Below, piece after piece: positions 35,667 to 45,487 of a stretch of 64,000 nucleotides of DNA. Both the position numbers and the translations under genes were made by a program. The notes under the pieces were generated by a model. That model made no database searches, had not been told where the DNA came from, and saw nothing but the letters and a program-made list of their open reading frames with translations. The stretch lies in assembly GCA_016191425.1 (NCBI GenBank), contig JACPOR010000008.1, positions 1-64,000 on the forward strand, written 5' to 3'. The stretch's first letter is position 1. Each line of letters starts with the position of its first letter. This DNA comes from Chloroflexota bacterium. GTDB lineage: Bacteria > Chloroflexota > Limnocylindria > Limnocylindrales > CSP1-4.

Positions 35667-38474
35667 TCAGTCCCCCATCGCGTCTCCGTCGGCCGATTCG
35701 GATACGAGGCCGAGACGCACCGCGATCGCAGCGATCTCCGCGCGGCCGTTCGCTCCCATCTTCGACTTGATGTTCGATACGTGCACGCTGGCCGTCTTCT
35801 CGCTGATGAACAGGTCGGCTGCGATCTCCCGGTTCGTGCGCCCCAGGGTGACGCGCTCAAGGACGTCCTGTTCGCGCCGCGTCAGCCTGAACGGGGTCCC
35901 ACGGCCGACGGGCGCGGCGCCGGAAGCTCGCCCGGACGCCACGGGCCGGCCTGCGAGCTCGAGCCGTGACCGCAAGGCGAGCCGTTCGATCTCCCGTTGG
36001 AGGGGCGCGGCCCCCAGATCGCTCGCTATGTGGTGCGCCTCCACCGCAGCCGCCTGCGCGGCGGCCCGGGACCCGCGAGCGAGCAGGAGCGCCTCGGCCT
36101 GGCGGAATCGGCTGTAGGCCTGGTCATGGGGATGACGCAGCTCGTGGGCTGCGGCCGCCGCGGTGGCCCACTCTGCTGCGCTCGAGCCACCCATGAGCCG
36201 GCTCAGCTCCGCCTTGCCGAGGGCCACGTCGAGGGCCAGGTGTGGGTCGCCCCCACCAGGAAGCTCGCGCACGAGCCGCGCGTGACAATCGAGCCGTCTG
36301 TCGAACTCGCGTCCGATCGCGAGCGCCTGGTCCAGCCCCGCCGCATCGCCGCGAGGGCGAGCCACCTCGGCGAGGTCTGCCGCAGCACGGATTGCCAGGC
36401 GGTGGCACACGCGCATGTGGACGTCGCGCTCCGGCTCAGCCGAGCGCGCCAGGCTCTCTCTCACCGAGTCGATGGCCTCGGACGGCTGCCCGCGCGCGAT
36501 CGACAGCAGGGCGATGCTCGAGTACAGGTCGGTCCATCCGTAGGCGGTTGCGGTGAAGGCCTTGCACATCAGCAGCACGACTTCGAGGTGTTCGGCGGCC
36601 GAGTCCAACCTGCCGCGGCCCAGGTCGAGGAGCGCCCGGGCACCATGCGCCATGACTCCGTGCGATCCCACCGGGTCTCGCTCGAGCGCCGCCGAGATCC
36701 AATCGTCTGCCTCCGCCCAGTGCCCGAGGCGGAAGGCCGATAAGCCCCGAATGGCCCGCAGCGCGCTTCCGAATCCCTCCGCTCCCCAGCGGCCGCTCTC
36801 GGCGATCCCCTCATCGGCCACGCGGCGGGCCTCGTCCAGGTCTCCGGCCCAGTGGAGTGCCAGCGCCAGCTCGATGGAGATCTCGGCTGCCCCGGTGAAA
36901 TCCCCGACCGAGCGCGAAAGGGTCAGCGCCTCGCGCAGGGTGCGAACGCCCGAGTCGGCTTCACCGACCGCGCTGGCATTGCGGCCGATGCAGCCCAGCG
37001 CGCGGATCTCGGCCGTGGCCGAGCCAACCAGGCGCGCGGTTGCCAAGGCCTCCTGGGCGATGCGGTTTGACTCGCTGAAGTGACACTTCAACCCCAGCGC
37101 CTGGGCCAGGACGCCCAGCACCTGGGCTCGCGCGACCGACGGAGGGTCGGCCGGCAGGAGGTCCAGCGCTCGAAGCGCCAGCGGCTGTGCGGCGTCGGGA
37201 TTGCCCGAGCCGAGGTGATACACGGCCAACCGCTCGAGCAACGTCCCGGTGCGGATCGGGTCGGGCTCAACGAGGGACTCGAGCGCTGCCTGCACCAGCT
37301 CGATCGCACGCCGGTATGCGCCGGACACGGCGGCTGACTCGGCGGTGCGCATCGTCAGCTCAAGGCGCGTCAGTCCTTCGACGGTCTCGGCGGCGGTCGG
37401 CCACAGACTCAACGCGAGGTGGTAGTGGGCGAATGCGTTGCCGAACGCGAACATCCGCTCCGCCGCCTGTCCGGCGCGCAACAACGCGGGCAAGGCATGT
37501 CGCGCATCGCGTGACTCGTACCAGTGGTGAGCAAGCTCGGAGGCCACCGCGGCATCGATGTCCAGGCCGGCATGGAGCGATTCGACCGCTGCTGCGACCG
37601 CGGCATGCAGCGCCAACCGCTCACCTGGCAGAAGTTCGCCGTAGGCCGCTTCCCGAAGGAGGCCGTGGCGGAACTGCATGACGTGATCGTCGCCCGCCAG
37701 CAGGAGGTGGCGGTCGATTGCCTCCCGCAGCGCGGCAGCCATCTCGGCCTGCTTCATGTGGGTGACGATCGCCAGGACGTCATGTCGCGCGGACTGACCG
37801 GCGACGGCGACGACGCGCAGCAAGTCTCGCGCCGAGGGCGACAGGCCGCCGACTCGGGCCAACAGCGTCTCGCGAAGGGAAAGACCCAGGCGTTGCTCGC
37901 CGCGCTGCTCCACCGCGAGCAGCTCCTCGGTGAAGAAGGCATTGCCTCCGCCGCGCTCGTGGAGGCGAGCGACGAGGGCGCGGTCGGGAGGCTTGCCGTG
38001 GATCCCCGCAAGCTGGTCGTGAACCTCGTCGGCGATGCGCTCGATCAGCCCGAGCACGTGGAGGTAGAGGCTGGACTGGCTCGACGAGGTGGGTGCTTCG
38101 GCCGGCGTCTCGCCATCGCCGCCGGACTCGAGGTCGGGGATCAGCTGGAGGACGGCTGATCGTGCCGGCCCGACGATGCGTTCGCGGTCCTCAGGCGGCA
38201 GGGCCTTCAACCACGGACGAAGCGCGGCGACGAGTGGGTCGTAGGGCGGCGCCCCATCTCCGAGGTCGACACATCCACCTCCCAGGAAGCGCAGTCCGCT
38301 GGACTCGACGCCCGCTCGCAGCTCCGCGAGTAAACGGGTCTTGCCGACGCCGGCCTCACCGCCGACGATGACCGTGCCAACCGCTCCCGACCTGGCGCCT
38401 TCCAGGGCGGCCCGCAGCCGTTGGAGCTCGTCGCCGCGGCCGACGAACACGGGGCTCGAGATTCGCGAGATCAT
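35667..38474 (-). CDS. large LuxR-family ATP-binding regulator (LAL/MalT-like), Walker-B segment apparently deleted
   Basis: FVGRGDELQRLRAALEGARSGAVGTVIVGGEAGVGKTRLLAEL; C-term LTRREQDVLERVTLGRTNREIAADLFISEKTASVHVSNIKSKMG. Confidence 0.92.
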   Translation of the reverse strand: MISRISSPVFVGRGDELQRLRAALEGARSGAVGTVIVGGEAGVGKTRLLAELRAGVESSGLRFLGGGCVDLGDGAPPYDPLVAALRPWLKALPPEDRERIVGPARSAVLQLIPDLESGGDGETPAEAPTSSSQSSLYLHVLGLIERIADEVHDQLAGIHGKPPDRALVARLHERGGGNAFFTEELLAVEQRGEQRLGLSLRETLLARVGGLSPSARDLLRVVAVAGQSARHDVLAIVTHMKQAEMAAALREAIDRHLLLAGDDHVMQFRHGLLREAAYGELLPGERLALHAAVAAAVESLHAGLDIDAAVASELAHHWYESRDARHALPALLRAGQAAERMFAFGNAFAHYHLALSLWPTAAETVEGLTRLELTMRTAESAAVSGAYRRAIELVQAALESLVEPDPIRTGTLLERLAVYHLGSGNPDAAQPLALRALDLLPADPPSVARAQVLGVLAQALGLKCHFSESNRIAQEALATARLVGSATAEIRALGCIGRNASAVGEADSGVRTLREALTLSRSVGDFTGAAEISIELALALHWAGDLDEARRVADEGIAESGRWGAEGFGSALRAIRGLSAFRLGHWAEADDWISAALERDPVGSHGVMAHGARALLDLGRGRLDSAAEHLEVVLLMCKAFTATAYGWTDLYSSIALLSIARGQPSEAIDSVRESLARSAEPERDVHMRVCHRLAIRAAADLAEVARPRGDAAGLDQALAIGREFDRRLDCHARLVRELPGGGDPHLALDVALGKAELSRLMGGSSAAEWATAAAAAHELRHPHDQAYSRFRQAEALLLARGSRAAAQAAAVEAHHIASDLGAAPLQREIERLALRSRLELAGRPVASGRASGAAPVGRGTPFRLTRREQDVLERVTLGRTNREIAADLFISEKTASVHVSNIKSKMGANGRAEIAAIAVRLGLVSESADGDAMGD

Positions 38475-38625
38475 TCGACGATTATCGGCGTTGTGGGAGT
38501 ACGGCTTCAGTCAAGACCGGCTGGCCTAAGGAACTCCCTCGCCCGGAACTAAGGAGCGCCCCATTGCAGAGGCTCGCCACCGAGGCATACGATCCGGCGA
38601 CCGTGACGGTGAACCGGAGCAGCCC

Positions 38626-38877
38626 ATGACTGATGCATCGAGTGCCCCGGCCGCGGACGTTCGCATGGACCTCGTCGGGCAGGCCTGTGCGACATTGACT
38701 CCGATGATCGCGTTTCGGATGCGCGAGTTGCTCACCGGCCAGGTCCTGGAGGTCATCTCCGACGACCCCACGGCGCGCAGCGGCTTGGCTTCCTGGTCGA
38801 GGCTGACAGGCAATCCGATCGTGGCCATCGTCGAAGACGGGTCAGGGCGGACCCGCTACTACCTGCGTCGGAAGTAG
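38626..38877 (+). CDS. TusA/SirA-like sulfurtransferase-fold protein (non-canonical CPxP)
   Basis: VRMDLVGQACATLTPMIAFRMRELLTGQVLEVISDDPTARSGLASWSRLTGNPIVAIVED. Confidence 0.7.
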   Translation: MTDASSAPAADVRMDLVGQACATLTPMIAFRMRELLTGQVLEVISDDPTARSGLASWSRLTGNPIVAIVEDGSGRTRYYLRRK

Positions 38878-38895
38878 GCCTGGAGGAGCAGATCG

Positions 38896-39255
38896 GTGGC
38901 GAGATTCATGGCGCAATCCACGCACGGTCGCGAGGATCCGGAACGAGCCACGCTGCCGTTCATCGTGGCGAACGTGGCCGCATCGGCCGATCAGCAGGCC
39001 ATCGTCCTGCTCACGATCGAGGGCGTGTGGCTGGCGACGAAAGGCTACGCGGACGACATCCACCACGAGGGCATGCCGCCGCTCCGCGAAGTCCTTGCCT
39101 CGCTGCTCGCAAACGGTGGGGAGATCTGGGCCTGCGGCGCCTGCACGAAGCCGCGGGGCATCACCGAGGAGCACCTGATCGAGGGTGCGAGGATCATATC
39201 CGCGGTGGACTTCGTCGCCGAGCTGGCGAGCGGCACCCCCCTCTACACCTGCTAA
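38896..39255 (+). CDS. DsrE-family protein
   Basis: QQAIVLLTIEGVWLATKGYADDIHHEGMPPLREVLASLLANGGEIWACGACTKPRGI; GGAGGA SD upstream of GTG 38896. Confidence 0.78.
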   Translation: MARFMAQSTHGREDPERATLPFIVANVAASADQQAIVLLTIEGVWLATKGYADDIHHEGMPPLREVLASLLANGGEIWACGACTKPRGITEEHLIEGARIISAVDFVAELASGTPLYTC

Positions 39256-39388
39256 TACGGCCAGGAAATGAGGAGATTCGGGTCGGCCGCCTAAGGACCG
39301 TGCCGATGTGGTGCGCCGACCTGAGGACCACCCTCTCCCCTGGATGAAGCGGGGCACGCGCACCGCCGCAGCAGATGGAGAGGGAAGG

Positions 39389-40333
39389 ATGACCGGTTTC
39401 TCAGCGGGCAAATCCACGCGCCAGCGCCGTCGACCGGCGGACGCCAGTCTCGTCCGGGTCCTGGCGGCCTTCGTGGCGATCCTCCTGATCGCGCCGGCAA
39501 GCGTCGCCGGCAAGTCCTTCAGCGCCTGGGGATCGGCGGTCGCCGAAGCCGGCGTCAACACCGCGGCGGCCGAGGGCTGTCCGATCGAGTCACCGGACGG
39601 CCTCAGCCTCTACATCGCCTCGAACCGCGCCGGCGGGACGGGCAGCCCCGACCCGAACGACATCTGGGTCTTCCAGCGCGAGTCGATCGATGGACCGTGG
39701 GGCCCGGCCGAGAACCTCGGCATGCCGGTGAACTCGACCTTCGCCGACTACTGCCCCACGCCCCTCCGGGGCAAGGCGCTGTTGTTCGTGTCCACCCGGC
39801 CCGGCGGCTGCGGTGGCGGCGACATCTACCTTGGACGGAACAACCCGGCTCACGGCTGGTCGATCCAGCACCTCGGCTGCGACGCGGCCGGCAGCGGACC
39901 GAACTTCCCGGGCGGAGAGTTCGGGCCGTCGCTCGTCGAGACAGACGAGGGCACGTTCCTGTTCTTCTCGAGCGACGGCTACGAGGTCGGCGGCGACCAG
40001 GACATCTACATGAGCCGCCAACTCGCCGATGGCAGCTTCGGGCCGGCCACGGCCGTCTCCGAGCTGAACACGCCCCAGCACGACTTCATGCCGAACGTGC
40101 GCAAGGACGGCCTCGAGATTGTGTTCAACTCGAACCGGGCCGGGGGCTTCGGTATGCAGGACGTGTACACCTCGACGCGCTCGTCGACGAGCGAGCCGTG
40201 GTCGACCCCGATGAACCTGGGCTCGAACGTGAACACGGCCGGCAACGAAACGCGCTCGTCGCTGTCGTGGGACGGCCTGCGCCTCCACTTCGGCCGCGAC
40301 GGGGACATCTACGTGAGCACCCGCTCGCGCTGA
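39389..40333 (+). CDS. secreted PD40/WD40-like beta-propeller protein
   Basis: Signal peptide VLAAFVAILLIAPASVAG; repeated SPDGLSLYIASNRAGG, DGLEIVFNSNRAGGFG, DGLRLHFGRDGDIYVSTR. Confidence 0.85.
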   Translation: MTGFSAGKSTRQRRRPADASLVRVLAAFVAILLIAPASVAGKSFSAWGSAVAEAGVNTAAAEGCPIESPDGLSLYIASNRAGGTGSPDPNDIWVFQRESIDGPWGPAENLGMPVNSTFADYCPTPLRGKALLFVSTRPGGCGGGDIYLGRNNPAHGWSIQHLGCDAAGSGPNFPGGEFGPSLVETDEGTFLFFSSDGYEVGGDQDIYMSRQLADGSFGPATAVSELNTPQHDFMPNVRKDGLEIVFNSNRAGGFGMQDVYTSTRSSTSEPWSTPMNLGSNVNTAGNETRSSLSWDGLRLHFGRDGDIYVSTRSR

Positions 40334-40406
40334 CCGCACCTGGCGTCAGTCGGAGGCGGCGCCATCCGGGGCCGCCTCCGCGCATATCTCCTCAGAGAGA
40401 CAACAA

Positions 40407-40437
40407 AACGCCCCCGGGGCTCGGATCCGGGGGCGTT
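40407..40437 (-). terminator. Rho-independent-like terminator for the tRNA-Glu gene
   Basis: AACGCCCCCGG (40407-40417) / CCGGGGGCGTT (40427-40437), followed on the minus strand by TTTGTTG. Confidence 0.8.
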
Positions 40438-40451
40438 GGAACAACCCGTGT

Positions 40452-40528
40452 TGGTACCGCATACCGGATTCGAACCGGTGATCTCCGCCTTGAGAGGGCG
40501 GTGTCCTGGGCCTCTAGACGAATGCGGC
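40452..40528 (-). tRNA. tRNA-Glu (anticodon CUC)
   Basis: Reverse complement GCCGCATTCGTCTAGAGGCCCAGGACACCGCCCTCTCAAGGCGGAGATCACCGGTTCGAATCCGGTATGCGGTACCA. Confidence 0.92.
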
Positions 40529-40593
40529 CTGAGGGTCGCGCTCGTCGCGCGAGACGGCGGATGATACCAAAAGACCGTTGATCCGGTCCCGAC

Positions 40594-41478
40594 CTAGAGC
40601 CGATTCACTTCGAGGAAGCCGCGAATCGCGTCGGCGACCTGCTGGAAGCCGGCCTCCCCGACAACCAGCCCGTAGTGCGAATGGGCGGCAAACGGCTCGT
40701 ACTGGCCGTCGAGCCACTCGGCCAGGCGCTCGGCCGTCTCCATGGAAACCTGGCGGTCGAGGCCGCCCCCGATCACGAGTCGCGGTACGTCGTTGAATGC
40801 TTCGCGATTGATCCTGATGCCCCGGAGCACCGCGCGCCTCGCGCGACCCGATTCGTGCGGCTTCTGGCCCATGAGGTGCTGGATGCGCAGGATGTCGGGG
40901 ATCGACAGATCTCGACAATCACGCTGCAGCCGCTCGGGAAGGGTCGCCCAGCCGATCAGTGCCTTGCCGTAGAGCTCGGGGATGTCGCGCAGCTCGTGCT
41001 GGTGGACCGGCAGCCGCAGCTCGCCCGGCGGTTCGGACGACACGAGGACGAGGCCGGCCAGGGTCTGACGCTCCGCCGCCTTCATCGCCAGGAGGCCGCC
41101 CATGCCGTGGCCAATCACGACGACACCCGGGCCGAGTCGCGCCATCACCGACGCGACGTCATCGACGTACATCTCGAAGGACAGTTCCGCAGGGTCGGCG
41201 GTCCGGCTCCAATGGTGATTGCGCAGGTTGAGGGCATGGCCCTCCCAGCCCCGACCGGCGAAGTATCCGAGGTAGCGTTCCCAGAGCCACGAGCCACCAA
41301 GTTCACCGTGGACGAAGAGGAGCGGCTTCCGTCTCGAGCGGCGCTCAGGCAGCCACGACTCGACGTAGATGCCCCGCTCGTCCAGCTCGATCTCGTCCTT
41401 CCGGATCGGCCGGCCGCCGATCGAGGGCGACTGGGCTCGGCCGAGAATGTCGTCAGGTGTCGTACCGGGCATGCTCAC
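40594..41478 (-). CDS. alpha/beta hydrolase
   Basis: LLFVHGELGGSWLWERYLGYFAGRGWEGHALNLRNHHWS; VVIGHGMGGLLAMKAA. Confidence 0.87.
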   Translation of the reverse strand: MSMPGTTPDDILGRAQSPSIGGRPIRKDEIELDERGIYVESWLPERRSRRKPLLFVHGELGGSWLWERYLGYFAGRGWEGHALNLRNHHWSRTADPAELSFEMYVDDVASVMARLGPGVVVIGHGMGGLLAMKAAERQTLAGLVLVSSEPPGELRLPVHQHELRDIPELYGKALIGWATLPERLQRDCRDLSIPDILRIQHLMGQKPHESGRARRAVLRGIRINREAFNDVPRLVIGGGLDRQVSMETAERLAEWLDGQYEPFAAHSHYGLVVGEAGFQQVADAIRGFLEVNRL

Positions 41479-42806
41479 CCCTCCAGCGGATTGATGACGA
41501 GGCCGGTGATGGCCTTCGGATAGATGTACGTGCTCTTCTGGGGCATGACGTCACCGGCGGCCGCCACCGCAACCATGTCCGCGGCCGGCGTGGGGTCGAG
41601 GAGGAACGCGGCATCGGCGCCTTCGACGCCAGCGTCAACGAGGGCAACTGCCTCGGCCGCGTCCTTGGTGTAGGTCAACCGGGATCCGCCGGCCACCGCG
41701 AGCGCGTCGAGGCCGACGACCGACTCGAGCACGGCGCCGAGGAGCGAGACGTCGAGATGCCGGACGGCGGTGCCACCGGGCGGCAGGATCGGCTCGAAGG
41801 CCGCCCGATCCGCGAGCAGGATCGATCCGCCGCCACGGGTCCAGAGCCCGATTCGACCCCCCTCGGCAGGCGCGCCAGCGGAAGCCCGACCAAAAGTGCG
41901 AACCAGGTCCCGTGCCGCCACGTGACCCTCGATGTCGAACAGCGGTGCCAGCCCGGCCCCGAGCGCCGCGAGGCCCTCGGGGCCAAGTCCGCGGACCACG
42001 CGGTGCGTCGGCAGCACCACGAGCGGGCCGGCTCCCGCCTCGAGGAGGAGCATCAGGACGAATTCGAAGCCTGCCTCGTTCTCCGGATCGGCCGGCCCAC
42101 CGACCCGACGCTCGGCCTGGAAACGGAGTGCCGTCTCGTAGCGGTGGTGACCGTCCGCGATCGTGAGCGGCGCTCGCGACGCCAGTCCGGCGAGGAGCTC
42201 GGCCCGGCCATCCGCCCCGGACGGAAGCACCCAGAGGCGGTTCCGCTCACCAATCATGTCGGCGACATCGACGACAGGCGGTTCTCCCGCGACGTCCGCC
42301 AGGATCTGGGCAACCCGCCCGGTTGCGTCCTCGTACACCGCCACCACCGGACTCGTGTTGACGTTGGTGGCACGGAGCAGTCGATAGCGATCTTCGCGCG
42401 GTCCCGGCATCGTCCGCTCGTGCGGCAGCACACCCGTCCCGAACGGCACGAGACCCACCCGCGCGAAGAATCCGCGGCGCACCGACATGGCATCGTCGCC
42501 CGGTCGCTGGAATTGCTGTTCGTAGACGTAGATCGATGGGCGCGCGTCCCGCCCCATGACCCCGTCGCCTCGCCACTTCGACAATAGCCGCCCCGCCCGG
42601 CGATACATGTCGTCCGGGTCGACATCGTCCATCTCCGCCGCCGGGAATTCGAGTCGAACGACGTTGAACGGGCTCCTGGCGAGGAGATCACGGCGCTCGT
42701 CGGCGCCGATCACGTCATAGGGCGGCGCCACGACGAGGCCGATGTCGCCGACCGCGTCGGCATCATAGCGAAGGGCGCGGAACGGATGAACGACGGGCAC
42801 ATGCAC
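41475..42806 (-). CDS. DUF1015 family protein
   Basis: VHPFRALRYDADAVGDIGLVVAPPYDVI; HERTMPGPREDRYRLLRATNVNTSPV; IADGHHRYETAL. Confidence 0.9.
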   Translation of the reverse strand: MHVPVVHPFRALRYDADAVGDIGLVVAPPYDVIGADERRDLLARSPFNVVRLEFPAAEMDDVDPDDMYRRAGRLLSKWRGDGVMGRDARPSIYVYEQQFQRPGDDAMSVRRGFFARVGLVPFGTGVLPHERTMPGPREDRYRLLRATNVNTSPVVAVYEDATGRVAQILADVAGEPPVVDVADMIGERNRLWVLPSGADGRAELLAGLASRAPLTIADGHHRYETALRFQAERRVGGPADPENEAGFEFVLMLLLEAGAGPLVVLPTHRVVRGLGPEGLAALGAGLAPLFDIEGHVAARDLVRTFGRASAGAPAEGGRIGLWTRGGGSILLADRAAFEPILPPGGTAVRHLDVSLLGAVLESVVGLDALAVAGGSRLTYTKDAAEAVALVDAGVEGADAAFLLDPTPAADMVAVAAAGDVMPQKSTYIYPKAITGLVINPLEG

Positions 42807-43006
42807 CTCGAGGCTGGATCCGGGATGGCCGGATACGCCGGCTGCACCGCGAATCAGGTCGATTCGGACCGGGAGATGGCATCTGGATCGTACGATAGGC
42901 ACGGCCGAAAGGCGACCGACCGCGTGGCCGGTGGCCGCGGCGCAACTTTTCGGTCCCACCCGGCGTCGATCCTCCGATCACCGAGCCAACCGTTCCGGGA
43001 GTCGCC

Positions 43007-45487
43007 GTGCTGCTCGCCAAGTTTCTGGCGCGCCCCAGCGCCCGCTCGATGCGTACCGCGTCGACGATGCTGCTCGTCCTCGGCGTGCTCCTCGGCCCGC
43101 TCGCGATCGTCGCGCACGCTGCAACCCCGATCGAGATGGGCGCCCGGGTCCTCCTGCAGGGCCACGCCCGCGTCGGCTCGTGGATGGCGATCGAGGTGGA
43201 CCTGGCCAATGACGGACCCGCCGTCAAGGGCGAGATCCAGCTGGCTGGAGGTGCCTCGGGTCGCACGCGGTTCTCGGTACCGGTCGACCTGCCAACGAAC
43301 TCGCGCCAGTCCTATGTCCTGCATGCGCAGCCGCCGGCCTTCGGCCGATCGGTGAAGGTCGAGCTCATGGCGGGTGGGTCAACCATCGGCAGCACCGACG
43401 TCACGTTCCAGATCCACGACGCCACGCAGCTCGTGGTCGGTGTGATCGCCGAACAGCCGCAGGGGATCATCGCCGAGCTCAACCTCGATCCCAACCAGGC
43501 CGGCCTTGCTCCTTCGATCCTGGCCCTCGGCATCGCGGACCTCCCGGATCGCCTCGAGGCCTGGGGAACGCTGGACCGGCTGATCTGGCAGGACATCGAC
43601 AGCAACCTGCTGACAGCCGACCAGCTGGCGGCCCTGCGCGGCTGGATCGCGGGCGGTGGCCGGCTGGTGATCACGGGCGGGACTGCCGGCATCGGTACGT
43701 ACTCCGGGTTCCCCGATGTCCTCCTGCCCTACCGGCCGACCGCCACCGTCGATATCGCGCCGACCAGCCTGACCGGGATCATCGGGGAGATGCCGGCGAA
43801 CGCCACCGACCTTCCGGCGCAGGGGGGAACCCTGCGGGCCGGGCGATCGCTGGCCACCTCCGGGGATCGTGTCGTCGCCGCCGAGATGGACTACGGCTCT
43901 GGATCGGTCACCGTGCTCGGCTTCGACCCGGCGACGTCCTGGCTGGCAGCCACCCGTGACATCGACGCGATGTGGCGCCGCCTCCTGCCCCAGCGGAGCG
44001 CGGGTGGTCCCGTGGTCGGATCCGACGACAGCCAGATCGTCAATGCCGTCAACCAGCTCGCCTCGCTCGCCCTGCCCCCAATCGGCGGGCTGCTCCTCCT
44101 CATCGGCGGCTACATCCTCCTGATCGGACCGATCAATTATCTCGTGCTCCGTCGCCTGGATCGGCGGGAGCTGGCCTGGATCACGATGCCCGTCCTGATC
44201 GGCGCGTTCGCAGTCGGGTCGTACGGCTTCGGGACGACGCTCCGGGGCACCGACCTGATCGTCAACGAGGTGGCCGTCGTCCGCGGCGCGCCGGGTGCGA
44301 CCGAGGGAGCGGCCCAGGTCTACGTCGGGATCTACTCCCCTGTCCGCTCGACCTATCAACTCGAATTTCGCGGTGGAGCCCTGTTGGCGGCTCCCGCGAG
44401 CGGCGATTTCGCCGGCAATGGGGATCCGAACACGCTGGACATCGTGCAGGGAGATCCGGCCGTCGTCCGAGACCTGGCCGTCGGATTCTCCTCGCTGCGC
44501 ACGGTGCGTGCCGACGCGCCGGCGTCCGTGCCCCTCGTCACGGCTACGATCACGTTCTCGAATGGCCTCATCAGCGGCGGCATCACCAACGCCTCGTCGA
44601 TCACCCTCGAGAAGGTCGCGCTCGTGCTCGGTGGATCTGTCGCCGTCATCGGCGACATGGAACCGGGCAGTTCGAAGCAGGTTTCCCTCAGGCCGTCCGG
44701 CAACCCCTTCTTCGAGTCCCTGTCGGACCGTATGTTCGGACAGGTGTTCTTCGGCGATTCCTCGCAACTCACCGACGAAGGGCTCCGGATACGCGTCCGC
44801 CGCGCGGTCGTCGACCAGCTAACTTTCGACCCGATGTTCGGGACGGTCGGGGCGATCAACGCCAGCGGTCCGGTCATCCTCGCATGGGGCCGGGACGCCG
44901 TCCTCGACGTCCAGGTGCAGGGCCAGAGGGCGCGACGGAACGCCAACGTCCTGTATTACCTGCCGGTCGGCCTCGATGTCAGCGGCAAGACGACCTTCAC
45001 CTCGGACCTGATCACCTCGACCGTCGTCTCCTCGGACGCCGCGTTCTTCAACAAGGATCCATTCTCGGTGAACCTCGGGTCCGGCTCGGCGACCCTGGCC
45101 TACCGGCCCATCTCGTTCAGAGGCTCGCTCGCGGCGTCCGACGTCCAGTTCAGTCTGAACGGCGGCGCCGTGCCGGGAGCGGGCGCAATCCGCATCAAGC
45201 CCCTCGATAAGCCGCCGGTCGCCTGCACTGACTCGACCAACAGCAACCCCGCGGGCTGCGCGCCGCCACGCCTTGACGGGATCCCGGAGATCGATGTCTT
45301 CGACGTGGCGGCCGGCGCCTGGGTCCGCCTCCCGCACCTCGGCCAGGGGGCCATCTATGCTCTCGACGATCCCGCCCCGTTCGTTGACCCCGCCACCGGC
45401 CAGATGCTGCTGCGGTTCGTCAATGAATCCGCAGACCAGGGGCTGGGGTTCCAGTTCCAGCTTTCGATCAGCGGGGTGATCTCGTGA
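43007..45487 (+). CDS. large membrane-anchored extracellular protein with GATase1-like/DUF4350-like domain
   Basis: N-terminal signal; LAALRGWIAGGGRLVITGGTAGIGT; TM segments LALPPIGGLLLLIGGYILLIGPINYLVL. Confidence 0.75.
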   Translation: MLLAKFLARPSARSMRTASTMLLVLGVLLGPLAIVAHAATPIEMGARVLLQGHARVGSWMAIEVDLANDGPAVKGEIQLAGGASGRTRFSVPVDLPTNSRQSYVLHAQPPAFGRSVKVELMAGGSTIGSTDVTFQIHDATQLVVGVIAEQPQGIIAELNLDPNQAGLAPSILALGIADLPDRLEAWGTLDRLIWQDIDSNLLTADQLAALRGWIAGGGRLVITGGTAGIGTYSGFPDVLLPYRPTATVDIAPTSLTGIIGEMPANATDLPAQGGTLRAGRSLATSGDRVVAAEMDYGSGSVTVLGFDPATSWLAATRDIDAMWRRLLPQRSAGGPVVGSDDSQIVNAVNQLASLALPPIGGLLLLIGGYILLIGPINYLVLRRLDRRELAWITMPVLIGAFAVGSYGFGTTLRGTDLIVNEVAVVRGAPGATEGAAQVYVGIYSPVRSTYQLEFRGGALLAAPASGDFAGNGDPNTLDIVQGDPAVVRDLAVGFSSLRTVRADAPASVPLVTATITFSNGLISGGITNASSITLEKVALVLGGSVAVIGDMEPGSSKQVSLRPSGNPFFESLSDRMFGQVFFGDSSQLTDEGLRIRVRRAVVDQLTFDPMFGTVGAINASGPVILAWGRDAVLDVQVQGQRARRNANVLYYLPVGLDVSGKTTFTSDLITSTVVSSDAAFFNKDPFSVNLGSGSATLAYRPISFRGSLAASDVQFSLNGGAVPGAGAIRIKPLDKPPVACTDSTNSNPAGCAPPRLDGIPEIDVFDVAAGAWVRLPHLGQGAIYALDDPAPFVDPATGQMLLRFVNESADQGLGFQFQLSISGVIS

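Noticed and set aside
43379-44767. 462-aa minus-strand ORF inside the large membrane-protein gene
   Set aside because: Shadow ORF rich in R/D/G/Q with no domain; plus-strand frame is in an overlapping operon
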